Shown piece by piece: positions 54,903 through 64,000 of a stretch of DNA of 64,000 bases. The notes under the pieces are model-generated. The model searched no databases. It had not been told where the DNA came from and was given only the letters and a program-made list of their open reading frames with translations. The position numbers and the translations under genes were made by a program. Positions within the stretch are counted from its first letter, which is position 1. Each line of letters starts with the position of its first letter. This stretch comes from Hirsutella rhossiliensis (taxonomy: Eukaryota > Ascomycota > Sordariomycetes > Hypocreales > Ophiocordycipitaceae). The DNA is taken from contig NW_025408678.1 of NCBI RefSeq assembly GCF_020360975.1, forward strand, positions 124,001 to 188,000. The letters are read 5' to 3'.

Positions 54903-54928
<26 letters not shown>
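54903..54928 (+). repeat. Poly-C tract, 26 bases
   Basis: An uninterrupted run of 26 cytosines followed by TC and seven T. Its true length is uncertain because such runs are error-prone in sequencing. Confidence 0.9.
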
Positions 54929-54934
<6 letters not shown>

Positions 54935-55869
54935 TTTCTCGTTTTACTCGAGTAATCTCTCTTGGTATGGCCATGTCTCATTTATATTCTCGCCGTTTGT
55001 TTGAAGACAGGGAGGGGCACGCGATTGGGCGGGAAGTCTGGACACGTGCGTTGCCTGTCTGCAGTCGACGGCGCGGCTCTTGGATACGCTGCAAGACATA
55101 CATACACCTCCCCGTCGGGGGGTTCCGGGAGGAGGGGGGGCAAGGGTCCGAAATCGAGACGCCCCCAGTCTTGCATGCACGATACATCATCCCATCTCAT
55201 TCAACTGTAATGCCCTCCACCATCTATATTTTTTTCATCATGTTGCGTTTCTTCCTTCATACATGTCGGGCGGGATCTATTTATACCACAGCGGTGCGGC
55301 GTCGTCTCTGGAGTTTGGGGGGAGGGTTCCGGCGTCGGCTGACGGGCTCAAGGGATACAAATAAAAGGCTCTCTTTCTTTCTCATCTTGCTCTCGCTTTC
55401 GCATTCCTGCTTCTCCAGCCCACTCTCGTATGCGAATTCGACTCGCTAATCCGGCATCTAGCGAGCAAGTACTGAAAGACCACAAAATGGACGCATAGGC
55501 GTCATTGTTCGTATTCAAGAAGAATCTATGTAGGACCCCCAACGCCCATGTGCCCCAAACTCGGCGTTTGGGACGTGCGGCTATGTTATCCACACAGACG
55601 AGCCAGATCAAAATGTTCCGCTTGGCTTCTTTCGTCCGGCTTAAGCTCCCATCTCCACTCCCTAGGCTGCCTCGTCTACTCATCCGCCGGCCTCCCTCTC
55701 AAGTAGCTCGTGTTCTATATATAATAGGTTCAATGATGGTCTCTCAAGGCCATGTAAATGGCGCAGATGCACTTCAAAGGGGTATCTCGATCTAATATTC
55801 AAGTCATACGTGTATAGAGGAACAAGGAAAGATGCTGTAGGGACAAGAAAGGGAATCATCTTGCGTGCC
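54929..55869. other. Convergent intergenic region
   Basis: About 0.94 kb between the 3' ends of the 923-residue protein gene and the Vps62-like gene. Short open frames only; no gene is supported. Confidence 0.5.
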
Positions 55870-57399
55870 CTAGTACCACGTCCCCTTGGGGTCCAGCTCG
55901 TACAGGACGCGGCACTTGGGCTTGCCGCACAGCTTGGAGCGTTCGAGTCGCTTGAACTTGGGGCCGTTGGGGCCCGTCACGTAGTGATACTGGCCAAACA
56001 GACGCCACTGCCTGGGATCGGCGAGCGTATAGACCTCGTCGCCCCAGCCGCCCTTGTAGTGGAACCACGAGGTGGGCGCAGCGGGGTTCGACGCCGCGGG
56101 GACGAGGCTGGGCGCATGGCGCAGCGGGTCGGCCTCGTCCTCGGGCTTGCTTCGCGTGTAGTCGTAGTGGTAGGCGTAGTTGTTGAGGGTCGGGTCCCAC
56201 AGCGGCCCCTTGTCCGTGACGTCCTTGAGCATGCCAAAGGGGAGGACGTAGGGGTGCTCGCCGGGCAGGGCGTACATGGCGTGGGAGCCGACGGCCGAGT
56301 AGATGACGGGCCGGTCGCCACGCTTCTCGACGGCCTCCCAGGCGTAGGCTTGGCCGCCCTCGTGCTCCGAAAAGTAGATGCCGCGGGGGACGCCGTGCTC
56401 GAAGCGGACCATGCAGTGCTCCCAGTCGCCGACATGGTTGCCAAAACGAATGCCGAGCACCGTCTGGCCGAGGTTATACGAGTAGAAGAAGAACCAAAAG
56501 GCGTCGACAACGCCCGAGCCCTTGTCGACGAGGACGAGCACGGCGGGGGCCCGGGAGTAGCCGTCAGCATCCGGCTTGTGGCCGCGGCGGGAGAAGCGGG
56601 GCTCGCCGGGGCGGGAGCGGCGGGAGCTACTGCGGGGCCAGGGCTCGGCGATGCGATGCAGGGGATGCTTCTTGTCCACGTCAAACCATGTGGTGGGCTC
56701 GAGGCGGTCCTGCTTGCCATTGCCGATATGCGGAGGCTGCTCGCCGCCGTCGCCGTCTGGGAAGGGGTTGGGGACGCTGTCGCGGCTGTGCAGCCATGGG
56801 GGCCGGGACTCGACGTCGTCGCGGCTATGGAGGACGACGATGCCGTCGTGGGCGTTGAGGCGGTCGAGATTGGACAGGGTGGGCTGGTCCTGGTGGTCGA
56901 GGGGGGCGTTGTCGACGGTGACGTTCATGTGCTGGACGTGCTCGGCGATGTCCGAGGGCCAAAACTGCTCGCCCGAGTAGAGGTGGACGAGAGGCGCATG
57001 CTTGAAGACAAAGTCGGGGATGTCCTCGACGATCCTTCGCCTTTCGCGGAAGTTTCTCTTGCTGCCTGCTGGTTGGGCGTCTTCATCGGATCTGGAGTCG
57101 AGCCACGAAGGGTGAGGGTTGGATCTGCGACGAAGCTCGCGCCACTCTTGGTCATCGGCGCCGGGGTCGGGTAGGGCAGCGGGGTCCTCTTTCAGGTGAT
57201 GCAGGCCGCAGAGGCTTCCCCAGCGACAGAGCAGTCGGTCCCAGAAGTAGGGACTGCTGTCGACCCAGAGGCGGTCACGGGCGCGCTTCTCGGCACTCGA
57301 CTTTGTGGGGCTGAGGGCTGTGGGCAGCCAGGAGGCGACGAGGGAGACAACGAGGAGCAGGGTCAGCAGGACAGCAGCGCGGCGCAGCCAGGCGTTCAT
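55870..57399 (-). CDS. Vps62/DUF946-family protein
   Basis: An intronless protein of 509 residues. Residues 5-27 (LRRAAVLLTLLLVVSLVASW) form a signal anchor or signal peptide. Family hallmarks follow: FVFKHAPLVHLYSGEQFWPS near 130, FFFYSYNLGQTVLGIRFGNH near 310, VGDWEHCMVRFEHGVP, IYFSEHEGGQAYAWEAVE, VIYSAVGSHAMYALPGEH and WGDEVY toward the C-terminus. These correspond to the Vps62/TDA6 family, named from a yeast vacuolar protein sorting screen; the biochemical activity is unknown. A Ser/Arg-rich insert at about 195-290 is presumably a loop. Family assignment is strong. Confidence 0.92.
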   Translation of the reverse strand: MNAWLRRAAVLLTLLLVVSLVASWLPTALSPTKSSAEKRARDRLWVDSSPYFWDRLLCRWGSLCGLHHLKEDPAALPDPGADDQEWRELRRRSNPHPSWLDSRSDEDAQPAGSKRNFRERRRIVEDIPDFVFKHAPLVHLYSGEQFWPSDIAEHVQHMNVTVDNAPLDHQDQPTLSNLDRLNAHDGIVVLHSRDDVESRPPWLHSRDSVPNPFPDGDGGEQPPHIGNGKQDRLEPTTWFDVDKKHPLHRIAEPWPRSSSRRSRPGEPRFSRRGHKPDADGYSRAPAVLVLVDKGSGVVDAFWFFFYSYNLGQTVLGIRFGNHVGDWEHCMVRFEHGVPRGIYFSEHEGGQAYAWEAVEKRGDRPVIYSAVGSHAMYALPGEHPYVLPFGMLKDVTDKGPLWDPTLNNYAYHYDYTRSKPEDEADPLRHAPSLVPAASNPAAPTSWFHYKGGWGDEVYTLADPRQWRLFGQYHYVTGPNGPKFKRLERSKLCGKPKCRVLYELDPKGTWY

Positions 57400-59173
57400 G
57401 GCCTCGACGGGTGGAGGGCCCGACCCTGCTGACGAGGGTCGAGGGGTAGAGTAAGGATGCTGCTGGTGCTGGTGGTCGAGCGCTATGCTATACGTGAAGT
57501 GGGCAAGTGTTGCAAAGCCTGTTGAGGGTGCCTATGGGAAAAGAGGACGGCGATGGAGAAGGTAGAGGAGATGCCAGAAGCGAGAGACGAGACGCCCGGT
57601 AAGCGAGAGTAGCAGAGCGAGTAAGTTGAGCCGTGCCGTCGAAGCCGATCTGGGGGAAGGGAGTTGAAACGAGAGGGGGAGAAAGAGAGAGAGAAAGAAG
57701 CAGAGGGGAGGGGGAGGGGGAGGGGGAGGGGGGTTCGGAGGTATAGAAGGCGGTATAGAAGGCGATCACGAAGCCCCTGCCGGCGGATACATGTCGAAGG
57801 GGCCGCGGGAGTGGGTGGTGGGAGAGAGGGAGAGAGGGAGGAGACGGAGTGAAGCTGTCGATGGAGGAGAAGAGAGGCGGCGCGTAGTTGCTCACGGCAG
57901 GCGAGACAAGTACTAACTACCTACCGAGTTAGCACGGTATCGGCGCGGTGGGGCGGTACGGGCGGTCAGGTGGGGTACAGACAGTGGGCGGAGGTACCTG
58001 TAGGCGCCTAGAATAAGCAGAGACAGGACCCTGCCCGCCTTAGCTGGCCCCTGCTGCGTTAGGCTGTTTGGGGGCGACACCGACACGGCGCCGAGAGCCT
58101 GTTTCACCGGCAGAGAGGTTCTAGACCAGGACGTGGAGAATTGTGGCTGCGCTTATTGCGAACTGTCGTGTAATTTACTGTACAGTATGTTGGGAGGTTC
58201 CGCAGGGCCTGGTTAGGCGGTATCTGGTAAGAGAGGCCTAGAATCAGAGTCAGACAGACCTTCTTCACAACAACAACAGCACAACAACACTGGTGCGCAG
58301 ACTGAGCTGCTCCGGGATGCAGTCTCACACAGGCACCGTCAATATTCGATAGTACAAACATGCATTCTGCAGCCACGGCTGCGCCTGCGCCCCCCTCTCG
58401 CACTGCCGCCAATTGGGCTCTCTCTCTCGCATATGGTTCCAGACCGCGCACGGCTCATTCCACGTTGCTTATCCGGCTTCACCACCATGTAATTGTACTC
58501 GGTAACTTACATATATCCCTCATCGAATGAAGGAACCGACCACTCTCTCTCTCCCCTGCCAAGCTTCGGAACCCTGCCAATTGGCTCCATCGTCATCTTC
58601 TTGGCAAGGAAACAAGCCTCTGCAGTTAGTCGTCCGTCTCTATAGGGCTGAGTCCTCTTCGGCTCGGCAGTCGTCTCCAATACATGAAGCATGAATACCT
58701 ACTGGACCTAGGTAGTTGATGAGTATCGCATATGCTTCCCACCACCCTCTTGCAACCATCGCAGGCGCAAATATATACATGCATGCTGACTGACTGGCTG
58801 GCTGGCTTCTGCTCGCTCAACTTCCGGCTCGGCCACTCTCCGTGTTTTGCATCCAGGCCAGACAAACCGCCCGCCAAAGATGCATACAGTACATTCATTC
58901 TTACACACGGCCAGTTCTCAATTCGGCCCTGACTCTTCGGGGCCCCGGCACCTCCACCTCCCCACCTTTTCGCACAGCCCGCCCGCCCCTTTCTCCGCCT
59001 TGACGCTTGCGTGTGCGCTGCACTCTCCCTTGGCCGTCTTGGATCATCGTTTCCCACCACGTTGAATTTTGTTGATTTTCCTTCACAACTTGGCCCTCAG
59101 TGGAGCCGTGCGCCTTCATCGACGAACAGGCTCCCGACGTAGCAAACCTTGCCTTGTACCGCTCAATCGTAGC
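57400..59173. other. Intergenic region with purine-rich microsatellite
   Basis: About 1.77 kb. The stretch 57660-57735 is GA/GGGGGA-rich (GGGAGG units), and 57815-57845 contains GAGAGGGA repeats; both lie in the Vps62 gene's upstream region. CAACAA repeats occur at 58268-58290. No gene is supported. Confidence 0.5.
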
Positions 59174-60497
59174 TCAATCGTAGCCCGTCATCGACACGTC
59201 CTCTGCCCCCGACTCGTCTTCGACGTCTGCACCCGACTCGTCCTGCCGCGACAGCTCCTCCCATCTGTCGGGCGTTGGAATGGACAGCTCGCGTCTTCCC
59301 TCGTGACTCGCCCCCATGCCAACACCCCTTCCTCTTGCCCCAGTCCTGGCTCTGCGACGCTCCCATGCGCGACCACGTCTGCTGCGTCCGCGCCCGCGCC
59401 CCATGCTCTCGCTCTCGACCTCGTCGTCCTCATCCACCGGTCCAGGCCTCTTCTTGACGCGCTGCTTGTAGTCCGGCCCGTGCCTGTCGTTCCAGTCCTT
59501 ACCCGCCCCGTCCGTCGCGTACACCGTCACCTGGTCCGTCTGCCCCTTCTTCTTCTTCAGCGCAATCAGCTTCTCCAGAAAGTCCACCTGCAGCGCCCGC
59601 TCCCCTGTCCTGTCCTTGCCGCGCGGGATCCTAATGTTCCACTCCTCCTTGATCGGGGCGAGCGTGTCCTCCGCGGCCAACTTTGGCTTCAGCACCTTTT
59701 CCGTCGTCATGATGCGCGACGAGCTTGCCGCCAGCACATCCACCTTGTCCGCCAGATGTCGCAGGGCTGGCAGTGGCTTGCCCTTGTCGTGACGCGCCAA
59801 GATGGCTTCCGTCCCAATAACTTCTGCCCACTGCCCCTCGAAGACGCGCCCTCTGTACGAGATGATGGGATTGGCGGAATGGAGGTCGAGGATTTGTATG
59901 TCCTCGAGCGCTTCCGTCCCCTCTTCCTCCTCTTCGTCGTCGTCCTGTTCCTTTTCCTGCGCAGTCTCTTTTTCTTTTTCCGCTGCTTGTCTCTCCATCT
60001 CCATGCTCTTGCTCGCTGCCAGGAGCTCGGGGTCCAGAGGGGGCCCGTCGTCGTCGCCGCCATCATCGTCGCCGTCGCCATCGCCGCCACCTTGGCCGTC
60101 AGGCTCACCGTCGTCGTCGTTATCGTCGTCGTTATCGTCGTCGCTCTGCGTGCCATGGCCGTCGTCTTTGTCACTCGCGGCTACAGCCCTCGGGAACGCC
60201 GCAGACTGGTCCATCCAGTTCTTGTAGTAGCCGCCGCGGCTGTGGTGCGGCCCCCGGGTCGCTCGATCTTTGAACTCAGGGTACGACAGCTCGAGCGTCA
60301 AGTAGTAGGTCTGGCCGTCCTTTTTTCAGCGTCCGCCTCGACGCAGGGGATGCGTTTCTGACTTAACAAACCTCCGTCTCCGTGGCAGAGTACTCGTACT
60401 CCCACTCCTCCTGGTCGTCCTGGGCCACTTGCCTGAGCACCTCGTCGAGCCCCAGGACTCCCGGCGCGTCCGCAGAAAGGGCCGAGATCGCCGCCAT
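59174..60497 (-). CDS. TFIIIC tau55-type subunit (triple-barrel domain)
   Basis: Two minus-strand exons, 60372-60497 and 59174-60310, joined by a 61-nt intron (donor GTTTGT, acceptor GGCCAG, phase 0), give 420 residues. The junction restores EWEYEYSATETE / TYYLTLELSYPEFK, the opening of the TFIIIC sub6 / tau55-related domain. A very acidic linker (many Asp/Glu, about 85-170) separates it from GRVFEGQWAEVIGTEAILAR, which closes the barrel. The C-terminal half is charged, with an RGRGRSRRGR patch. In yeast the equivalent subunit is part of the tau-A module of TFIIIC, which recruits RNA polymerase III machinery to tRNA genes. The gene is divergent from HIS7. Confidence 0.85.
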
Positions 60498-60950
60498 GGT
60501 CGAGGTCCGAGTCCGGATCAATTTTGTTTGCTGCTGGCTGCCGCGAGGGTTGCGTCTCTTGAGAAATGCTACTGAAGCTCCAATCGCAAGTGCAACATCA
60601 AGATTGTTGCCCGCCGGACGGACTACCGGTATCTTGGGAACGTACTGTACCTGCCTTAGTAAGAAGACCGTTGGCTGCTTAGCGCGCCAGGGCTCTCTCA
60701 GCTCTCTCAGCAGGATGGAGCGGCCACTTATCGATAGCGGGGTAGGTGATGAATTGCTGCCCCGCCATCCAGTGCGGATCCCCCCCGTAAGTTAGTTAGC
60801 GAACAGCTACCATGGGGATTTCGTCTGACTCACCCAAATCTCACCTCAGCCCGCCTTACATTGCTTCTCTCCGTCCGTATCCTATACCGCCTGCGTCTGG
60901 CTGCTTCTCTGCGTCTTCTGCCGCCGCCTGCTTTCTCTTCCTCGTCCTTC
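60498..60950. promoter_or_regulatory. Divergent promoter region between TFIIIC subunit and HIS7 genes
   Basis: With the following repeat block this makes a 586-bp spacer between divergent starts. No clear TATA or Gcn4-type TGACTCA perfect motif was noted; TGACTCAC at 60827-60834 contains a TGACTCA core that may be a CPC1/Gcn4 site, as expected for a histidine gene. Confidence 0.5.
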
Positions 60951-61024
60951 TCTGCTCCCTGCTCCCTACTCCCTGCTCCGAGCTCCCTACTCCCTGCTCC
61001 GAGCTCCCTACTCCCTGCTCCTCC
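60951..61024 (+). repeat. 21-bp tandem repeat upstream of HIS7
   Basis: About three units of GAGCTCCCTACTCCCTGCTCC, the outer ones partial, in the leader of HIS7. The pyrimidine-rich units probably arose by slippage. Confidence 0.85.
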
Positions 61025-61083
61025 TCGGCTTGCCATCCGACTGCCACCTGAACAGCCAATCATCTACGGCTGGGGGCCCCAAG

Positions 61084-62981
61084 ATGCCCACGGTTCACCT
61101 GCTGGACTATGTCGCCGGCAACATCAGGAGTCTGGTCAACGCCATTGAGAAGCTTGGTTACCAGGTAGACTGGATCAGATCGCCCGAAGATGTCCCCAAG
61201 GCCGAGGTTCGCTCTCATTCCCCTCTCCCTCTCTCCCTCTCTCCCTCTCTCCCTCTCTTTCCCCCGCCGATACCAACCCACCTCATTTTCCTCTTTCACT
61301 CACTGCCGCTTTCACCCTCTTCTCTGCTATGCCTCCCTGTCCCGCAATTGACTTGCAGAACCCAAACCCCCTCCCGCAATGTCTTTTACCTCGGCTGACT
61401 TGCCCGCCCCAGAAACTCATCCTCCCCGGCGTCGGCCACTTTGGCCACTGCCTGTCGCAGCTCGCCCACGCAAACTACCTCGCCGCCATCAACAAGCACA
61501 TCGAGGCCGGCAAGCCCTTCATGGGCATCTGCGTAGGCTTGCAGGCCCTGTTTGAGGGCTCGCTCGAGGACCCGGGCGTCGCCGGCCTCGGCATCATCAA
61601 GGGCTCCCTCGGCCGCTTCGACGACACGGCCAAGTCGGTCCCCCACATTGGCTGGAACAGCGCAAACACGGCCGGCCACCCCATGTACGACCTCCGGCCT
61701 GACTCAAAGTACTACTACGTCCACACCTACAAGTTCCCCTACCTCAAGGGCGAGCTCGAGGCTCAGGGCTGGACCGTCGCCACCGGCACCTACGGCTCCG
61801 AGACGTTCGTCGGCGCCGTCGCCAGGGGAAACGTCTACGCCACCCAGTTCCACCCCGAAAAGTCGGGCGTCGCCGGCCTCCGCACCATTCGCGCCTTTCT
61901 CACCGGCGAGGGTGCCGCCTCCCTGACCAGGCCGCTCATGGACGGCGCATCATCATCGGCCTCCTCCTCCGCCGACACCGCCGCCACTAGCTTCGCCGAC
62001 GGCCTGACGCGCCGCGTCATTGCCTGCCTCGACGTGCGCGCAAACGACCAGGGCGACCTCGTCGTCACAAAGGGCGACCAGTACGACGTGCGCGAAAAGT
62101 CCGACGACCGCTCCGTCCGCAACCTCGGCAAGCCCGTCGAGCTCGCCCGGCGCTACTACGAGGACGGCGCCGACGAGGTCACCTTTCTCAACATCACATC
62201 GTTCCGCGACTGCCCCGTCGCCGACCTGCCCATGCTCGAGGTGCTGCGCCAGACGTCGCGCACCGTCTTCGTGCCTCTGACGATTGGCGGCGGCATCCGC
62301 GACACGGTCGACACCGACGGCTCCAAGGTCTCGGCCCTCGAGATCGCCACCATGTACTTCAAGTCGGGCGCCGACAAGGTCTCGATTGGCTCCGACGCCG
62401 TCATCGCCGCGGAGGAGTACTACTCGCTCGGCCGCAAGCTGTTCGGCAACACGGCCATTGAGCAAATCTCGCGCGCCTACGGCAACCAGGCAGTCGTCGT
62501 CAGCGTCGACCCCAAGCGTGTCTACGTGCCCAAGCTCGACGCGACCCGCCACAACGTCGTCGCCACCCGCTTCCCCGGCCCCAAGGGCGAGCCCTACTGC
62601 TGGTACGCCTGCACCATCAAGGGCGGCCGCGAGACGCGCGACATGGACGTCGTCGAGCTCGCCCAGGCAGTCGAGGCCATGGGCGCCGGCGAGCTGCTCC
62701 TCAACTGCATCGACAAGGACGGCTCCAACTCGGGCTTCGACCTCGAGCTCATCGCGCAGGTCAAGGCCGCCGTCAAGATCCCCGTCATCGCCTCGAGCGG
62801 CGCCGGCATTCCCGCCCATTTTGAGGACGTCTTCCAGCAAACCACCACCGACGCCGCCCTCGGCGCCGGCATGTTCCACAGGGGCGAGTACACCGTCAAG
62901 CAGGTCAAGGACTACCTGAAAGAAAAGGGGCTGTTGGTGCGGCCATTCGAAGGCGGTCTGGGCGCTACTCAAGACAGCTGA
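61084..62981 (+). CDS. HIS7: Imidazole glycerol phosphate synthase HisHF
   Basis: Two exons, 61084-61206 and 61413-62981, with a 206-nt intron containing a CTCTCCCT microsatellite, give 563 residues. Residues 3-205 form the HisH glutaminase: [12 protein letters not shown] at the start, Cys81 nucleophile in [12 protein letters not shown], His188 and Glu190 in [10 protein letters not shown] Ser/Ala-rich linker joins the HisF cyclase barrel from about 240: [14 protein letters not shown] with catalytic Asp248, [51 protein letters not shown]. The enzyme converts PRFAR and glutamine to imidazole glycerol phosphate and AICAR, linking histidine and purine synthesis. Fungi fuse the two halves as here. 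All catalytic residues look intact. Confidence 0.97.
61227..61262 (+). repeat. CTCTCCCT microsatellite in the HIS7 intron
   Basis: About four units of CTCTCCCT within the intron, upstream of the acceptor; likely to vary in length between strains. Confidence 0.85.
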
Positions 62982-63385
62982 GGTCCAGTCACTCTGACCC
63001 TTGCGTACCATGTATGTAGTGCAATCTTTGTTGAGCAACTGTAGCTACGAGCTATGACTTGACGACCTGATTTCGCGTCTTAATGAACTCGTCCCTCCAA
63101 GCCCCAAAGCCATGACCTCATGGCTAGCCAATCAAGTAAGGTGTGAAAAAAAACGGCAACTGTGCCAAAGTGCATTCTGAACGCCGTGTGGGCCCCCTTG
63201 CTCCCTTTGCGTGAATCAATAATAGTTACCGGTAACCCGGCGCCGACCCAAGAGTGAGAAAAGTAAAGCATGGCATAACAAGGGGTGGCGTAGATATCAT
63301 TCGCGGCAAGAAGCTAGGTGCAATGTGAGATTCGAGATCCGAAAAGGTAAACAGAGGGAAGAAAGAAAAAGCGGAAAGACGAACA
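62982..63385. other. Convergent intergenic region
   Basis: A 404-bp spacer between the 3' ends of HIS7 and the antizyme gene. No feature noted. Confidence 0.5.
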
Positions 63386-64000
63386 CTAAAGCTCCATGCC
63401 CATAAAGACCCATTTCTTGCTGGTAACGTCCAAATCGTGTGCCCAATGGTCCAGGGTGGCCATGTCGAAGCCAACCCACTGCAGGCTCTTTGTCAGCTCG
63501 TGCGCCTCTTCTGCGGGCAAGCAGCGATCGATGCAAGTGACAATGTGGCTGCAGTCCAGAGGGCCATCGGCGAGCTCAATGAGAGCCATGAGTCTGCAGC
63601 TAGTCAGCGACTGGAGGGCACAGATGGTGAGCGGGAGACGGGCAAAGACTCACGCTCTCTTGAGGTCTCTTCCCATGACGCCTTGGGTGTCGAAGAAGAC
63701 AAACAGCGAGTTCTCGAGTCCGTCGTTTACGACAAAGGCACGGAAACTGGCGCCGCCGGCATAATCCCAGACCTCCATCCATGCGTCCACCACGAGGCCA
63801 GGAGGCTCGGGATCGGCGCCGTCGTGGAGTGCCTGAGCGATAACATCTTCTGGCGGCGGTGTCTGCAAATAAGCACCGGACAGGCCGGAGCCATACATCG
63901 ACAGGTCCCTCTCACCAAGGAACACCGTCTTCATGGACTCGCAAAAGAATCTCTCACATTCTTCCCTGATCGCGAGTGCTGCCCCCCCTCGTCGCTCCAG
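63386..64000 (-). CDS. Ornithine decarboxylase antizyme, 3' part (runs off window)
   Basis: Two minus-strand exons are visible: 63654 to the window edge and 63386-63593, with a 60-nt intron (donor GTGAGT, acceptor CTGCAG, phase 2). The frame is open to the right edge, so the gene begins outside. The C-terminal half matches the antizyme fold: AWMEVWDYAGGASFRAFVVN, SLFVFFDTQGVM, RALMALIELADGPLDCSHIV and QWVGFDMATLDHWA. The last two equal the helix-strand block that binds ornithine decarboxylase. Antizyme targets the decarboxylase for ubiquitin-independent degradation. In known antizymes the long frame is reached by a polyamine-stimulated +1 frameshift from a short first frame; that site would lie beyond 64000. 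Confidence 0.82.

Noticed and set aside
55810..57174. 454-codon plus-strand frame antisense to the Vps62-like gene
   Set aside because: Val/Gly/Ala-rich shadow; the opposite strand has a strong family match.
59069..60361. 430-codon plus-strand frame antisense to the TFIIIC subunit gene
   Set aside because: Antisense of an acidic, codon-biased gene; the minus-strand splice restores a known domain.
60951..61024. Regularly spaced repeat resembling a tiny CRISPR array
   Set aside because: Units are directly adjacent without unique spacers and the genome is eukaryotic; it is a minisatellite.
61953..63038. 361-codon minus-strand frame antisense to HIS7
   Set aside because: Shadow of a gene with intact catalytic residues on the plus strand.

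Overview
The window looks like nuclear DNA of a filamentous ascomycete, most likely a Hypocreales member of the Sordariomycetes. It has short spliceosomal introns (about 50-210 nt) with GTAAGT/GTATGT-type donors, a fused HisH-HisF gene, fungal families such as Vps62, and a fusarin-type PKS-NRPS cluster known from Fusarium (fusarin C) and Metarhizium (NG-391/NG-393). The genus is not determined.

Region 1 (about 3.0-30.7 kb) is a biosynthetic cluster. Left to right it holds an A1 aspartic-protease-like protein (fus4-like), a GST/EF1-gamma-like protein (fus3-like), an alpha/beta hydrolase (fus2-like), a 4001-residue PKS-NRPS (fus1-like), an MFS exporter (fus6-like), a small DUF1772-like membrane protein with no standard fus counterpart, an aldehyde dehydrogenase (fus7-like), a cytochrome P450 (fus8-like) and a SABATH-like methyltransferase (fus9-like). 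Domain order in the megasynthase is KS-AT-DH-MT-(no ER)-KR-ACP-C-A-T-R. From the characterised Fusarium pathway, synthase, hydrolase, P450 and methyltransferase suffice for a methylated polyene joined to a 2-pyrrolidone. No fus5-like serine hydrolase, dedicated regulator or trans-acting enoyl reductase is visible.

Region 2 (30.7-41.8 kb) is gene-poor. It holds an intact three-exon secreted pyroglutamyl peptidase, two related copies of a small unknown sequence, and a complete 5454-bp chromovirus (Ty3/gypsy, Tf1/sushi type) on the minus strand. That element has 189/190-bp LTRs differing by one base, an ATGAC target duplication, a likely self-priming site, one in-frame UAG between gag and pol, and many one-base homopolymer shortenings. 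A UDP-glucose/GDP-mannose dehydrogenase relic lies just beyond it.

Region 3 (41.8-64 kb) is housekeeping: a coiled-coil protein, divergent ribosomal protein genes eL30 and uL16, two long low-complexity proteins of unknown function, a Vps62-family protein, a TFIIIC tau55-type subunit, HIS7 and, running off the right edge, an ornithine decarboxylase antizyme.

All splice sites were inferred by eye from donor/acceptor sequence, frame and family similarity. No alignment, profile search or expression data were available.
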